Source: Nocardioides cynanchi (GTDB lineage Bacteria > Actinomycetota > Actinomycetes > Propionibacteriales > Nocardioidaceae). Taken from it: a DNA stretch of 64,000 nucleotides. The notes beneath the pieces were generated by a model. It did no database searches. It was not told the origin of the DNA and saw only the letters and a list, made by a program, of their open reading frames with translations. The translations under genes and the position numbers were made by a program. The stretch spans positions 868,001 to 932,000 of the forward strand of contig NZ_CP044344.1 in the NCBI RefSeq assembly GCF_008761635.1, read 5' to 3'. This document shows, in pieces, positions 45,273-54,174 of this stretch (the first letter of the stretch is position 1; the number at the start of each line of letters is the position of its first letter).

Positions 45273-46199
45273 ATGACCACCGCCACGCTGACAGGGCACG
45301 TCGTCGTCGCCACCGACGGCAGCGAGGGGAGCCTGGCCGCGGTGAGGTACGCCGCCCGGGCCGCCGAGGGTCGTGGCGTGGAGCTCGAGGTCGTGCACGT
45401 CGTACCTCCCGGCCTGCCTGCGGGGCCTTTCGGGGCCGTGCCGGACGCTCAGATCCGCCGGTCGGGGAACACCACCCTGCGGCACAGCCGCGACGTCGCC
45501 GTGGCGGAGGTGCCGGACCTCGAGGTGGTCAGCACCCTCCTGATCGGCTCCCGGGTCGACGCGCTCGTCTGGCACACCCACGACGCGGCCGTCCTGGTGC
45601 TCGGCGCCGCACCCCACGGTCTGGTGGAGCGGCTGTGGACCGGCTCGGTGGTGACCGGCATCGCGGCCCGTGCCACCTGCCCCGTCGCGATCGTTCCGCT
45701 GGGCGCCCACGAGCCGCGGGCCGGCGCCGGACGCCGGATCGTGGTCGGCCTGAAGTCCACCGAGCACGCCGAGCACCTCCTGGGCGCTGCCTTCGCGCTC
45801 GCCCGCCAGACGCAGTCGGACCTGACGGTCGTGCACGCCTGGCACCTGGTGTCGCCGTACGACGACGCGATCGCGGAGCGGACCCTGCGTCGGGCCTGGC
45901 TGGTCGAGCAGGAGCGGACACTCGAGGACGCGCTGATCGACCACCGGCTGGCCTTCCCGGAGGTGCAGGTCGACGTCGACCTGGTGCACGGCCAGGCTGC
46001 GTTCGCGCTGGTCGGGCTGTCCCGCACCGCCGACATCCTGATGATCTCCCGGCCGGGTCACGGCGGACTGGTGCACTACCTGGGCAGCACGGCCCGCGCG
46101 GTGATCCGCGACGCCGAATGTGTGGTCGAGGTGGTGCCGCCGCTGCACGAGGAGCGCGAGCACGACGGTCGCCACGCCCTGGCTGGCGCCCGCGGCTGA
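45273..46199 (+). CDS. Universal stress protein, two tandem USP domains
   Basis: A 308-residue protein with two UspA domains. The first starts HVVVATDGSEGSLAAVRYAA and the second near residue 157 with RRIVVGLKSTEHAEHLLGAA. The first ends near GSVVTGIAARATCPVAIVP. The second ends GSTARAVIRDAECVVEVVP. Tandem USPs of this size are members of the DosR dormancy regulon in mycobacteria. GGAGGGG precedes the ATG. It stands just upstream of the oxidoreductase operon. Confidence 0.93.
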   Translation: MTTATLTGHVVVATDGSEGSLAAVRYAARAAEGRGVELEVVHVVPPGLPAGPFGAVPDAQIRRSGNTTLRHSRDVAVAEVPDLEVVSTLLIGSRVDALVWHTHDAAVLVLGAAPHGLVERLWTGSVVTGIAARATCPVAIVPLGAHEPRAGAGRRIVVGLKSTEHAEHLLGAAFALARQTQSDLTVVHAWHLVSPYDDAIAERTLRRAWLVEQERTLEDALIDHRLAFPEVQVDVDLVHGQAAFALVGLSRTADILMISRPGHGGLVHYLGSTARAVIRDAECVVEVVPPLHEEREHDGRHALAGARG

Positions 46200-46225
46200 C
46201 GCGGCACGCTCGACGACCCCGGCGG

Positions 46226-46261
46226 GTGCCAGCGGTCCCGACCCGGGGGGACGTCCGGCCC
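46226..46261 (+). promoter_or_regulatory. DosR/DevR-like box pair upstream of the oxidoreductase operon
   Basis: GGGACGTCCGGCCC (46248-46261) matches GGGAC-N4-G[T/G]CCC at every fixed position. A weaker element GTGCCAGCGGTCCC sits at 46226-46239, again exactly 22 bp away start to start. The strong box lies 65 bp before the first gene (46326). Confidence 0.6.
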
Positions 46262-46325
46262 TGCCCGGGGTGCGGTGGCGCAGACACGCTCAGGTGGTCG
46301 GACCAGTTGGACGGGAGGAGTCCCG

Positions 46326-46904
46326 GTGACCTTCGAGGTGAGGTTCCACGGGCGCGGTGGCCAGGGGGTTGTGACGGCCGCCGAACTGCTGTCGGTCGCG
46401 GCCTTCTCGCAGGGCCTGAGGGCCCTCGCGTTCCCCAGCTTCGGATCCGAGCGCACCGGGGCACCCGTGGTGTCCTACTGCCGGATCGACGACCGGCCGA
46501 TCCGCGCCCATGACCCGGTGACCGAGCCCCAGGCCGTCGTGGTCCAGGACCCGACCCTGCTGCACCTGCCCGGGGTCCTCGACGGGCTGACCGACGACGG
46601 CTATCTGCTCGTCAACAGCTCGGGGAGCCCCGAGACGCTCCATCTTGCGGCGCTCGCCCCTCAGCTCGAGCCCCGGCGGATCGTCACCGTCGCCGCCACC
46701 GACCTGGCCCGCGCCGCTCTCGGCCGGCCGCTTCCCAACACCGCACTGCTCGGCGCCCTGGCCGGGCTGACCGGTGTGGTGAGCCTGACCTCGCTGCAGG
46801 CGGCGATCCGGGAGCGGTTCGGCGCGGCCGCGGGCGACCTGAACGCGGAGCTGGCCGAGCGGGGCCTGGTCCTGGCCACCGGAGGGAGTCGTCGTCGTGC
46901 GTAG
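46326..46904 (+). CDS. 2-oxoacid:ferredoxin oxidoreductase, gamma subunit
   Basis: A 192-residue POR_gamma domain protein: EVRFHGRGGQGVVTAAELLS start, LAFPSFGSERTGAPVVSYCR, and GRPLPNTALLGALAGLTG. The GTG at 46326 has GGGAGGAG upstream. With the next two genes it makes the complete gamma-alpha-beta set of a pyruvate/2-oxoacid:ferredoxin oxidoreductase. It overlaps the alpha-subunit gene by 8 nt. Confidence 0.9.
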   Translation: MTFEVRFHGRGGQGVVTAAELLSVAAFSQGLRALAFPSFGSERTGAPVVSYCRIDDRPIRAHDPVTEPQAVVVQDPTLLHLPGVLDGLTDDGYLLVNSSGSPETLHLAALAPQLEPRRIVTVAATDLARAALGRPLPNTALLGALAGLTGVVSLTSLQAAIRERFGAAAGDLNAELAERGLVLATGGSRRRA

Positions 46905-48150
46905 GCAGATGGAAGGTTCGCGGGCGGTCGCCGAAGCGGTGGCGATGTGCCGTCCCGGGGTGATCGCGGCATACCCGATCTCGCCCCAGACCCACATCGT
47001 CGAAGCGCTCTCCGACCTGGTCTCACTCGGCCGGGTCGGGACCTGCCGCTACCTGATGGTGGAGTCGGAGTTCGCGGCGATGTCGGCCTGCATCGGCGCC
47101 TCGGCCGCCGGTGCCCGCGCCTACACCGCCACCGCCAGCCAGGGTCTGCTGTTCATGTCGGAGGCGCTCCCCAACGCCTCCGGGCTCCGGCTGCCGATCG
47201 TGATGACCGTCGCCAACCGCGCGCTGGGTGCTCCGATCAACATCTGGAACGACCACTCCGACGCGATGTCGCAGCGCGACGCGGGCTGGCTCCAGCTCTT
47301 CGCTGCCTCGAACCAGGACGCCGTCGACCTGCACGTGCAGGCCTTCGCGCTGGCCGAGGAGCTCTCGGTGCCGGTGATGGTCTGCATGGACGGCTTCGTG
47401 CTGACCCACGCGGTGGAGGAGGTCGACCTCCCCTCCCAGGAGCAGGTCGACGCGTTCCTGCCGCCGTTCGCCCCCGCCCAGGTGCTCGACCCCGACGACC
47501 CGATCACGATCGGCGCGATGGTCGGGCCCGAGGCGTTCACCGAGGTCAAGTTCCTCGAGGCGCACCGGCAGCTCCAGGCTCTCGACGCTGTCCAGGAGTC
47601 AGCGGACCGCTATCTCCACGTGGTCGGTCGCGACACCGGCGGCCTCACCACGTCGTACCGTCTCGACGACGCGGACGTCGCGGTCGTCGCACTCGGCTCC
47701 GTGCTCGGCGCTGCGGCCGACGTCGTGGACGACCTGCGCGCGGCCGGCGTGCCCGTGGGCACCCTGGGCGTGACCTGCTTCCGGCCGTGGCCGCTCGACG
47801 AGATCCGCGAGGCGCTCTCCGGCGTCAGCCGGGTGATCGTGCTGAACCGTGCCTTCTCGGTGGGCTCGGGCAGCATCCTCGGCGCCGACGTCCGCCTCTC
47901 GCTGGCCGCCGAGCAGACCCGGGTGTACGACGTCGTGCTGGGGCTGGGCGGTCGGCCGGTGACCCGGGCGGTGCTGCGCCGGCTCCTCGACGACGTGCTG
48001 GACGGCCAGGTCTCGGACAGGGCCCTGTCGTTCCCGGATCTCGACGTCGACCTCGTCGTGCGCGAGCTGGACCGCGAGGGGACGGACCGTCCGCAGGCTG
48101 TGACACGCGGTGAGCTCGGCGCCGACGAGTGGGGAAAGGCATGGACATGA
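46897..48150 (+). CDS. 2-oxoacid:ferredoxin oxidoreductase, alpha subunit
   Basis: A 417-residue protein with the PorA N-terminal pyrimidine-binding domain: GSRAVAEAVAMCRPGVIAAY, PISPQTHI, VESEFAAMSACIGASAAGAR and ATASQGLLFMSEALPNASGL. The transketolase-C-like domain II starts near residue 255. Substrate is likely pyruvate or another small 2-oxoacid. The GTG at 46897 overlaps the gamma gene; the 3' end overlaps the beta gene (ATGA). Confidence 0.92.
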   Translation: MRRQMEGSRAVAEAVAMCRPGVIAAYPISPQTHIVEALSDLVSLGRVGTCRYLMVESEFAAMSACIGASAAGARAYTATASQGLLFMSEALPNASGLRLPIVMTVANRALGAPINIWNDHSDAMSQRDAGWLQLFAASNQDAVDLHVQAFALAEELSVPVMVCMDGFVLTHAVEEVDLPSQEQVDAFLPPFAPAQVLDPDDPITIGAMVGPEAFTEVKFLEAHRQLQALDAVQESADRYLHVVGRDTGGLTTSYRLDDADVAVVALGSVLGAAADVVDDLRAAGVPVGTLGVTCFRPWPLDEIREALSGVSRVIVLNRAFSVGSGSILGADVRLSLAAEQTRVYDVVLGLGGRPVTRAVLRRLLDDVLDGQVSDRALSFPDLDVDLVVRELDREGTDRPQAVTRGELGADEWGKAWT

Positions 48151-49142
48151 GCGACGTCAAGCTGTACCAGATCGGGACCTTCGCGGCGGGCAACCGCCTG
48201 ATGGACCCCTCGCTGGGCACCGAGCAGTCGAGTGCGGCCCGCACCAACGCGATCACGTCGGGGCACCGGGCGTGCCGTGGCTGCGGGGAGGCGCTCGGCG
48301 CGCGGGTGGTGCTCGACGCCGCGATGCGGGCCAGCGAGGGCCGGATGGTGACGGTGAACGCCACCGGCTGCCTCGAGGTCTTCTCGACGCCGTACCCCGA
48401 GTCGTCGTGGCAGGTCCCGTGGCTGCACTCGCTCTTCGGCAACGCGGCGGCAGTGGCCTCCGGGGTGGCCGCCGCCCTCGAGGCCCAGGGGCGCGATGAC
48501 GTGCGGGTCGTGGCCCAGGCCGGCGACGGCGGCACCGTGGACATCGGGCTCGGGTGCGTCTCCGGCATGTTCGAGCGCAACGACGACGTGCTCTTCGTCT
48601 GCTACGACAACCAGGGCTACATGAACACCGGGGTCCAGCGCTCCGCGGCGACGCCGCCCGCGGCCAGCACCGCGAACACCCGCGCCGTGGGCACCCGGAC
48701 CGGCAACGCGTTCGGCACCGGCAAGAGCCTCCCGGTGATCGCGATGGCCCACGAGATCCCGTACGTCGCCACCGCGACCGTCGCGGACCTCCACGACCTC
48801 GAGCGCAAGGTCACCCGGGCGATGAGCCTGCACGGCGCTCGCTACCTGCACGTCCTGGTGCCGTGCCCGCTCGGCTGGGGGACCGAGTCCGCCGACACGG
48901 TCCGGGTCGCCCGGATGGCCGCCGAGTCCGGCATGTTCGCGGTCTTCGAGGCCGAGTACGGCGACGTCACGGCCGTCAGCAGGATCCGGCGCCAGGTTCC
49001 CGTCGCGGACTACCTGCGCACCCAGGCGAGGTTCCGGCACCTGTTCGGCGACCCCGGCCACCCGGAGGTGGTCGAGCGGCTGCAGCGGCAGGGGGACCGG
49101 ACCATCGCCCGCTACGACCTGCTCGGCACCGGGGAGCGGTGA
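48147..49142 (+). CDS. 2-oxoacid:ferredoxin oxidoreductase, beta subunit (ThDP-binding)
   Basis: A 331-residue protein with [4Fe-4S] ligands in RACRGCGEAL (Cys43, Cys46) and Cys75 in NATGCLEVF, and a fourth candidate in VLVPCPLGW. The ThDP/Mg motif is AQAGDGGTVDIGLG (about residue 126), followed by CYDNQGYMNTG. It decarboxylates the 2-oxoacid with the alpha subunit and passes electrons to ferredoxin. ATG 48147 overlaps the alpha stop; ATG 48141 is an alternative start. Confidence 0.93.
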   Translation: MSDVKLYQIGTFAAGNRLMDPSLGTEQSSAARTNAITSGHRACRGCGEALGARVVLDAAMRASEGRMVTVNATGCLEVFSTPYPESSWQVPWLHSLFGNAAAVASGVAAALEAQGRDDVRVVAQAGDGGTVDIGLGCVSGMFERNDDVLFVCYDNQGYMNTGVQRSAATPPAASTANTRAVGTRTGNAFGTGKSLPVIAMAHEIPYVATATVADLHDLERKVTRAMSLHGARYLHVLVPCPLGWGTESADTVRVARMAAESGMFAVFEAEYGDVTAVSRIRRQVPVADYLRTQARFRHLFGDPGHPEVVERLQRQGDRTIARYDLLGTGER

Positions 49143-50776
49143 TGGACCTCCCCTTCGCGGTCAGCCTCGGACCCGGGTCGAGCGTGGCCGACCTGACCGG
49201 GTCGTGGCGCACCGAGCGCGCGGTCTTCGTGAAGCCGACGGCGCCGTGCGGCGCGTCCTGCCCGGCCGGTGAGGACGTCCGCTCCTGGCTGTACGCCGCG
49301 GAGTCCGGCGGGCCGGGCTACGAGCAGGCCTGGCGCACGATCATGGAGGTCAACCCGTTGCCCGCGGTGATGGGCCGGGTCTGCTACCACCCCTGCGAGA
49401 CGGCCTGCAACCGAGGCAGCCTCGACGAGGCCGTCGGCATCAACTCGGTCGAGCGCTTCCTCGGGGACGAGGCGATCCGGCACGGCTGGTCGGTGGGGCC
49501 GCTGCATCCCCCCACCGGGCATCGGGTCCTGGTGGTCGGTGCCGGACCGGCCGGGCTCTCCGCGGCCTACCACCTGGCCCGCGCCGGGCACGCGGTCACG
49601 GTCAAGGACTCCTCGGCCGCTGCCGGCGGAATGCTGCGCTACGGCATCCCGCGCTACCGGCTGCCGCGCGAGGTCCTCGACGCCGAGGTCGCCCGGATCC
49701 TCGACCTGGGCGTCACCCTCGAGCTCGGCTGCGAGGTGACCGACCTCGACGAGACCATCGCGGCCGGCGGCTTCGAGGCGACCTTCCTCGCGGTCGGCGC
49801 GCGGCTGGGCCGCCGGGCCTACCTGCCGGCCGCCTCCGCCGCCCGGATCGTCGACGCCGTCTCGGTGCTGCGCGCGGTCGAGGAGGGCGACGCCCCGCTG
49901 CTCGGCCGCCGGGTCGCGGTGTACGGCGGCGGGAACTCGGCCCTGGACGCCGCCCGGACCGCTCGCCGGCTCGGCGCCTCCGAGGTGGTGATCGTCTACC
50001 GCCGGACCCGCGAGCGGATGCCTGCCCACGACCTCGAGGTGCGTGAGGCCGAGGACGAGGGCATCGAGTTCCGCTGGCTGTCGACCATCCAGCACGTCGA
50101 CCCGGACGGGATCACCGTCGAGCTGATGGAGCTGGGCGCCGACGGCTTCCCGCAGCCCACCGGCAAGACCGAGCGCCTCGCCGCCGACTCCGTCGTCCTC
50201 GCCCTCGGGCAGGACACCGACCTGTCGCTGCTCGGCAACGCCCCCGGCCTCGACGTGGAGGACGGCACGGTCGTCACCCGGGGCGCCGCCCTGATGACCA
50301 GCCGGCCGGGTGTGTTCGCCGGTGGCGACGTGGCGCCGGGGGAGCGGTCGGCCACCGTGGCGGTAGGGCACGGCCGGACCGCGGCCCTGGGGATCGGCGA
50401 CTGGCTCGACGGGCGTGTGCCGGAGCTGCCCGCGGCGCCCGCGCTGGCGCCGTACGACTCCCTCAACACGTGGTACTTCGAGGACGCACCTCGCCAGCAC
50501 CGCACCCAGCTGGAGCTGGTGCGGCGGCAGACGACGTTCGAGGAGGTCGTCCAGTGCCTCGACGCCGACAACGCGCTCTACGAGGCCCGGCGCTGCCTCT
50601 CGTGCGGTGGCTGCATCTCCTGCGACAACTGCTTCGCCTACTGCCCCGACAACGCGGTGATCAAGCTCGGCCCGGAAGGGGAGTACGCCGTCGACCTCGA
50701 CTACTGCAAAGGCTGCGGGCTGTGCGTGGAGGAGTGCCCGACCGGCTCGATCGTGATGGAGCCCGAGGAGGTCTGA
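49142..50776 (+). CDS. GltD-like FAD/NAD(P) oxidoreductase fused to a 2[4Fe-4S] ferredoxin domain
   Basis: A 544-residue protein. The N-terminal Fer4_20-like region carries Cys in PCGASCPAGED and GRVCYHPCETACNRG. The FAD motif is VLVVGAGPAGLSAAYHLARA and the NAD(P) motif is AVYGGGNSALDAARTAR. GVFAGGDVAPGERSATVAVG follows. The C-terminal ferredoxin has two cysteine clusters, CLSCGGCISCDNCFAYCPDN and DYCKGCGLCVEECPTGSI. It lets the 2-oxoacid oxidoreductase exchange electrons with NAD(P)H, replacing a separate delta subunit and ferredoxin reductase. The ATG shares one base with the beta stop. Confidence 0.9.
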   Translation: MDLPFAVSLGPGSSVADLTGSWRTERAVFVKPTAPCGASCPAGEDVRSWLYAAESGGPGYEQAWRTIMEVNPLPAVMGRVCYHPCETACNRGSLDEAVGINSVERFLGDEAIRHGWSVGPLHPPTGHRVLVVGAGPAGLSAAYHLARAGHAVTVKDSSAAAGGMLRYGIPRYRLPREVLDAEVARILDLGVTLELGCEVTDLDETIAAGGFEATFLAVGARLGRRAYLPAASAARIVDAVSVLRAVEEGDAPLLGRRVAVYGGGNSALDAARTARRLGASEVVIVYRRTRERMPAHDLEVREAEDEGIEFRWLSTIQHVDPDGITVELMELGADGFPQPTGKTERLAADSVVLALGQDTDLSLLGNAPGLDVEDGTVVTRGAALMTSRPGVFAGGDVAPGERSATVAVGHGRTAALGIGDWLDGRVPELPAAPALAPYDSLNTWYFEDAPRQHRTQLELVRRQTTFEEVVQCLDADNALYEARRCLSCGGCISCDNCFAYCPDNAVIKLGPEGEYAVDLDYCKGCGLCVEECPTGSIVMEPEEV

Positions 50777-51048
50777 GCGGGGGTTGTCACCGGTGGATGT
50801 CGGTGGGCCCAAGCTCACGCGTGGGACTTCTCAGCTCCCGAGCACGACCAGCGGCTCGGTTATGTCACCTACGGCCGCGAAGTCGACCATCGACCTGGCT
50901 GGCGGCTCAGCCGAGACCCCGACCCTTGTCACGAACACCGTTCTTGAATATCACTGGGGAGGACGAACGCCGCTCCGTGGTGGTATCCCTCACCGCTGTG
51001 CAGGCAGTCGCCCGTAGCATCCAGGACGCGAACAAGGAGAAGGCACGT

Positions 51049-51630
51049 ATGCCAGAACTGCTGGTGGATTTCATCACGTCGCTCGACGGTTACGGTGCCG
51101 GCGAGGGCTGGCCGGGTCATTGGGGGCTCGCGGGACCCGAGTATCTCGCCTCCCTGGAGGAGGACCCGTCGGCCGGCTACTTGCTCCTGATGGGCCCGAC
51201 CACCTACCGGCTGATCTCGGGTGTGACTGGGGATGGTGCGCCGGGAACCGAGGGATTCACGGGCCAATCGAAGGTCGTTTTCTCGGACTCCCTCGAGGAG
51301 CCGCTGTCGTGGCCGAACACGCGGCTTGTCACGGGCGATGCGGTCGCCGCAGTGGCAGACATGAAGGCCAACGGCACGGTGGCGATGCGCACCATCGGCA
51401 GCCTGGCCCTGTGCCGCTCACTGTTGCGCGCCGGGCTGGTGGACCGCTTCCGAGTGAGCGTGTTTCCGGTCATCACCGGGATCACCGGCCGCGAGCGCAT
51501 CTACGACGGCTATCCCGATGTCGCCCTGGACCTGATCAGCAGCACTGTGTTCGACGGCCGAATCCAGCAGCTCGAATACGCGCCACGTGTCCTCGATGGT
51601 CCACCCAACGCCACCACACATGACGACTGA
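51049..51630 (+). CDS. RibD C-terminal/dihydrofolate reductase-like protein
   Basis: A 193-residue protein of the RibD-C/DHFR fold: LLVDFITSLDGYGAGEGWPG start, LLMGPTTYRLISG, SKVVFSDSLEEPLSWPNTRL and FPVITGITGRERIYDG. In actinobacteria such stand-alone proteins are common and mostly uncharacterised reductases. AAGGAGAAGG precedes the ATG, and TAGCAT at 51015-51020 is a possible -10. It starts the less GC-rich accessory stretch; the 272-bp gap before it shows no gene. Confidence 0.85.
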   Translation: MPELLVDFITSLDGYGAGEGWPGHWGLAGPEYLASLEEDPSAGYLLLMGPTTYRLISGVTGDGAPGTEGFTGQSKVVFSDSLEEPLSWPNTRLVTGDAVAAVADMKANGTVAMRTIGSLALCRSLLRAGLVDRFRVSVFPVITGITGRERIYDGYPDVALDLISSTVFDGRIQQLEYAPRVLDGPPNATTHDD

Positions 51631-51716
51631 CAGATCAGCTGCTGAGATGGCTGGTACCGACGCCCCTGTGTGTGGGTCTGTCGCGGTCACCTGCAACCAG
51701 TTGCTTGACTGCGGTC

Positions 51717-52130
51717 ATGAACTTCATTCCCAGCGTCCTCGTCGGTACGTGGTCGATCGAGGGCGAACATCCGCTGCTACCTGGTGAGCCGATCACCGGC
51801 ACCGCAGAGGTGACCTGGCTCGACGAGCAGCAGCTATTGTTGCTGAAGGCCCACTACGACCACCCACAGATCCCGGACGCCTTGTCTGTGACCGCAGTCC
51901 TCGACGGCTCACCGACGATGCACTACTTCGACCCTCGCGGGGAGCATCGCGTCTTCTCCGTCCAGCTCGATGAAACAGGTTGGCGGTGGTGGAACGATGA
52001 TCCGGTATTCGCACAGCGCTGGGTCTCGTCGTTCAGCGAAGGCGGTGCGGAACTCACCGGTCATGTCGAGCGCTCAGAGGCGGGCGGCGACTGGTTGCCG
52101 GACATCGAGCTGACCTATCGCCGACGCTGA
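51717..52130 (+). CDS. Small soluble protein of unknown function (lipocalin-like look)
   Basis: A 137-residue protein: MNFIPSVLVGTWSIEGEHPL, then TAEVTWLDEQQLLLLKAHYD, HYFDPRGEHRVFSVQLDETG and WRWWNDDPVFAQRWVSSFSE. The GTWxxEG start and alternating strands recall small lipocalin/DUF1579-type barrels, but I do not recognise a family. No clear ribosome site before the ATG. A copy of the dispersed repeat follows 61 nt after the stop. Confidence 0.7.
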   Translation: MNFIPSVLVGTWSIEGEHPLLPGEPITGTAEVTWLDEQQLLLLKAHYDHPQIPDALSVTAVLDGSPTMHYFDPRGEHRVFSVQLDETGWRWWNDDPVFAQRWVSSFSEGGAELTGHVERSEAGGDWLPDIELTYRRR

Positions 52131-52190
52131 CCCAGCCTTGAGCGAGTGAGCGAACCCTCGCCATGGCGCCGGACGCCGCGAGTCATCGCC

Positions 52191-52211
52191 CGCATGCCGC
52201 CGTCCGCACGC
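52191..52211 (+). repeat. Dispersed intergenic repeat, copy a
   Basis: CGCATGCCGCCGTCCGCACG: a degenerate copy of the 20-nt motif found at 52695 and 54427. It lies 61 nt after the stop of the 137-residue gene. Confidence 0.5.
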
Positions 52212-52267
52212 ACACCTGCGGATGCACCTGCCTGCTCCGCCGGCTCGGGACAGCAATACTGCGTGCT

Positions 52268-52657
52268 GTGGAACAGCTGATCAGACGGTTCTATGAGGAC
52301 TTGTGGAACCGTTGGGACAACGACGCCATCGAAGACCTCCTCGATGAAGACTTCGTCTTCCGTGGATCTCTGGGCACCGAGACCAGGGGCCTTGCCGAAT
52401 GGCGCTCCTACCGCGACACCGTCCGAGCGGGGTCGGCCGACTTCCACAACCACATCGTCACCCTGCTTGCCGACGGCGACCACGCAGCCGTCAGGCTGCA
52501 GTACACCGGAACCCACACCGGCCCACTGGTCGGCCTGGCACCCACAGGACGTCGGTTCACCTACTCCGGCGCCGCCTTCTTCACCGGCCACGGAGGCCGA
52601 CTCACCTCGGCATGGGTCCTGGGCGACCTCACAACACTGCATGAACAACTGAGCTGA
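52268..52657 (+). CDS. SnoaL-like (NTF2-fold) polyketide-cyclase family protein
   Basis: A 129-residue NTF2-like protein: EQLIRRFYEDLWNRWDNDAI, LLDEDFVFRGSLG, GLAEWRSYRDTVRAGSADFH and GPLVGLAPTGRRFTYSGAAF. This is the SnoaL-type pattern (ester cyclase or steroid isomerase-like). The GTG at 52268 has no ribosome site; an AATACT hexamer lies 7 nt upstream. One of three NTF2-like genes within 2.7 kb. Its substrate is unknown. Confidence 0.85.
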   Translation: MEQLIRRFYEDLWNRWDNDAIEDLLDEDFVFRGSLGTETRGLAEWRSYRDTVRAGSADFHNHIVTLLADGDHAAVRLQYTGTHTGPLVGLAPTGRRFTYSGAAFFTGHGGRLTSAWVLGDLTTLHEQLS

Positions 52658-52962
52658 CTGCTGAGCGCCGACTGTCAGACGTCCCTGTCGACCCCTCATG
52701 CCGCTGTCCGCGCGGCAGACGTGCGACGCAAGCGGTGTCCTCAGGGCTGGTAGACGACACCGAACCCCGTGGCCCGGCTCGCCCTAGGCGGCGAACCAAG
52801 CGCGCCGCCTCGGCAGCGCGTCGCGGTTCCCATGCTTCCTGAGGCCGGTTCGACGTGGTCGACAACGTCGTTCCTGGCTTTGAAGCGCCACACCTCATCC
52901 TGCTCCGCGACCACCCAGACCTGGAAGGACGCCTCCCGAAGGCCGTGCTTCGACGAGCGACG
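52658..52962. other. 305-bp stretch without a confident gene
   Basis: It holds repeat copy b (52695-52714). The minus strand keeps a short open frame with WVVAEQDEVWRFKARNDVVD that has no clear start and may be a gene remnant. No promoter or RNA gene is evident. Confidence 0.4.
52695..52714 (+). repeat. Dispersed intergenic repeat, copy b
   Basis: CTCATGCCGCTGTCCGCGCG, identical over 20 nt to the copy at 54427-54446. It lies 38 nt after the stop of the SnoaL-like gene. TGCCGC and GCGGCA within and just after it can form a small hairpin. Confidence 0.75.
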
Positions 52963-53763
52963 TCAGTATCCGAGAACCTCTCCGGCGGTGTGGTCGAGGA
53001 TCAGCTGGGTCGCTTCGTGCGGTGCGTCCCACTGTGGAAAGTGGCCGCACCGCTCGAACCAGTGCAAGACAGCGTCGGGGAACAGGTCCGTGGCGCGTGC
53101 GGCCTGTCTCGGCACGGTCACCAGGTCACGACGACCCCAGCCGATCGTTACCCGCCCGGGCACGGTGCCGGCCGGGGCTCCTTGTTGCTTGGGACCCCTG
53201 GTCAACGCGTCCAACGCGGCGCCGGTCGACGGGGAGTCGGCCAGCCCGCGGACGTCCGGCAGCACGGTCTCCCGCGAGAGCGCCCAGGGGCGCGCCGACA
53301 GCTGCGCCAGCAGGAGTGTGCGTCCCACCGAGCTGCCGAGCAGCTGTGGCAGCATGCCTCGCAGCGCTCGGACCAGCGCGATCGACGGCCGGAGGGTGGC
53401 GCCGAAGAGGACGAGCTCACGGTCGCTCCAGAAGCCGCCCGGGTCCAGGGCCACGGTGTCGCCGCCGACGCCCCGACGCGCGAGCTCGAGCACGATCCGA
53501 CCGCCCATCGACTGACCGACGGTCGAGATGCCGTCGAGCTCGTGGTCGCGGATGAAGTCCGCGACGGAGTCGGTCAGGGTGGCGATCGAGACCTCGTCGG
53601 TCAACGGCGGTGTTTCGCCGAACCCCGGGAGGTCGAGGGCGATCACCTCGCGGTGCTTGGCCAGCTCGTCGAGGATTGGCGACCAGGAGCGCCACCCGGC
53701 GCCTAGTCCGTGCACGAGCAGCAGCGGGCTGCCGCTCCCTCGTCTGACGTGGTTGAGCGTCAC
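52963..53763 (-). CDS. Alpha/beta hydrolase
   Basis: A 266-residue hydrolase: oxyanion-type LLLVHGLGAGWRSW, nucleophile elbow VGQSMGGRIV (Ser about 84) and catalytic His in RCGHFPQWDAP near the C-terminus. All triad positions look intact. Esterase, haloperoxidase or C-C hydrolase activity are possible. The GTG at 53763 follows the NTF2-like gene stop with zero spacing (TGAGTG), so the two form a small operon. Confidence 0.88.
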   Translation of the reverse strand: MTLNHVRRGSGSPLLLVHGLGAGWRSWSPILDELAKHREVIALDLPGFGETPPLTDEVSIATLTDSVADFIRDHELDGISTVGQSMGGRIVLELARRGVGGDTVALDPGGFWSDRELVLFGATLRPSIALVRALRGMLPQLLGSSVGRTLLLAQLSARPWALSRETVLPDVRGLADSPSTGAALDALTRGPKQQGAPAGTVPGRVTIGWGRRDLVTVPRQAARATDLFPDAVLHWFERCGHFPQWDAPHEATQLILDHTAGEVLGY

Positions 53764-54174
53764 TCAGTCGAGTCCGAGCTGGGTGAGGATCCCCATCTCG
53801 TCGGTGCTGCCCCAGCGTTCTGTCATCTTGCCCTCGGCGAACTTGCTGATCTGCAGGCCGCGGACCTCGATGGTCCTGCCGGTGGCTTCGTGCCCCTTGA
53901 AAGGACCCTGATGGGTGCCGGTGAGCGTGTATGCGAAGGCGACCTGGTCGCCGTCGGCGAGCAGGTTCTCGACATCGACGTGGAGATCGGGGAAGGCGCT
54001 CCGCATCTCACCGAAGAACTGCTTGTAGCCCTCCGGTCCGGGCTGTTGTCCCGGTGCCGGGTCGTGGTCGATGCTGTTCAGATCGACGAGGTCGTCGAAC
54101 GCGTCGATGTCGCCGGTGTTGATGGCTTCACCGAAGGCTTCCTGGGCTGCGATGTTGGTCTTCTTGTCGAACAT
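53764..54174 (-). CDS. SnoaL-like ester cyclase family protein (NTF2 fold)
   Basis: A 136-residue protein: QEAFGEAINTGDIDAFDDLV, NSIDHDPAPGQQPGPEGYKQ, FAYTLTGTHQGPFKGHEATG and TERWGSTDEMGILTQLGLD. It is a typical SnoaL-type ester cyclase-like protein, with the conserved His-Asp of DHDPA. GGAGGAA precedes the ATG at 54174. First gene of a two-gene minus-strand operon with the hydrolase. Confidence 0.88.
   Translation of the reverse strand: MFDKKTNIAAQEAFGEAINTGDIDAFDDLVDLNSIDHDPAPGQQPGPEGYKQFFGEMRSAFPDLHVDVENLLADGDQVAFAYTLTGTHQGPFKGHEATGRTIEVRGLQISKFAEGKMTERWGSTDEMGILTQLGLD

Noticed and set aside
52760..52962. A pseudogene downstream of the hydrolase gene
   Set aside because: The open minus-strand frame is short, has no start and no recognised family; kept only as a possible remnant.
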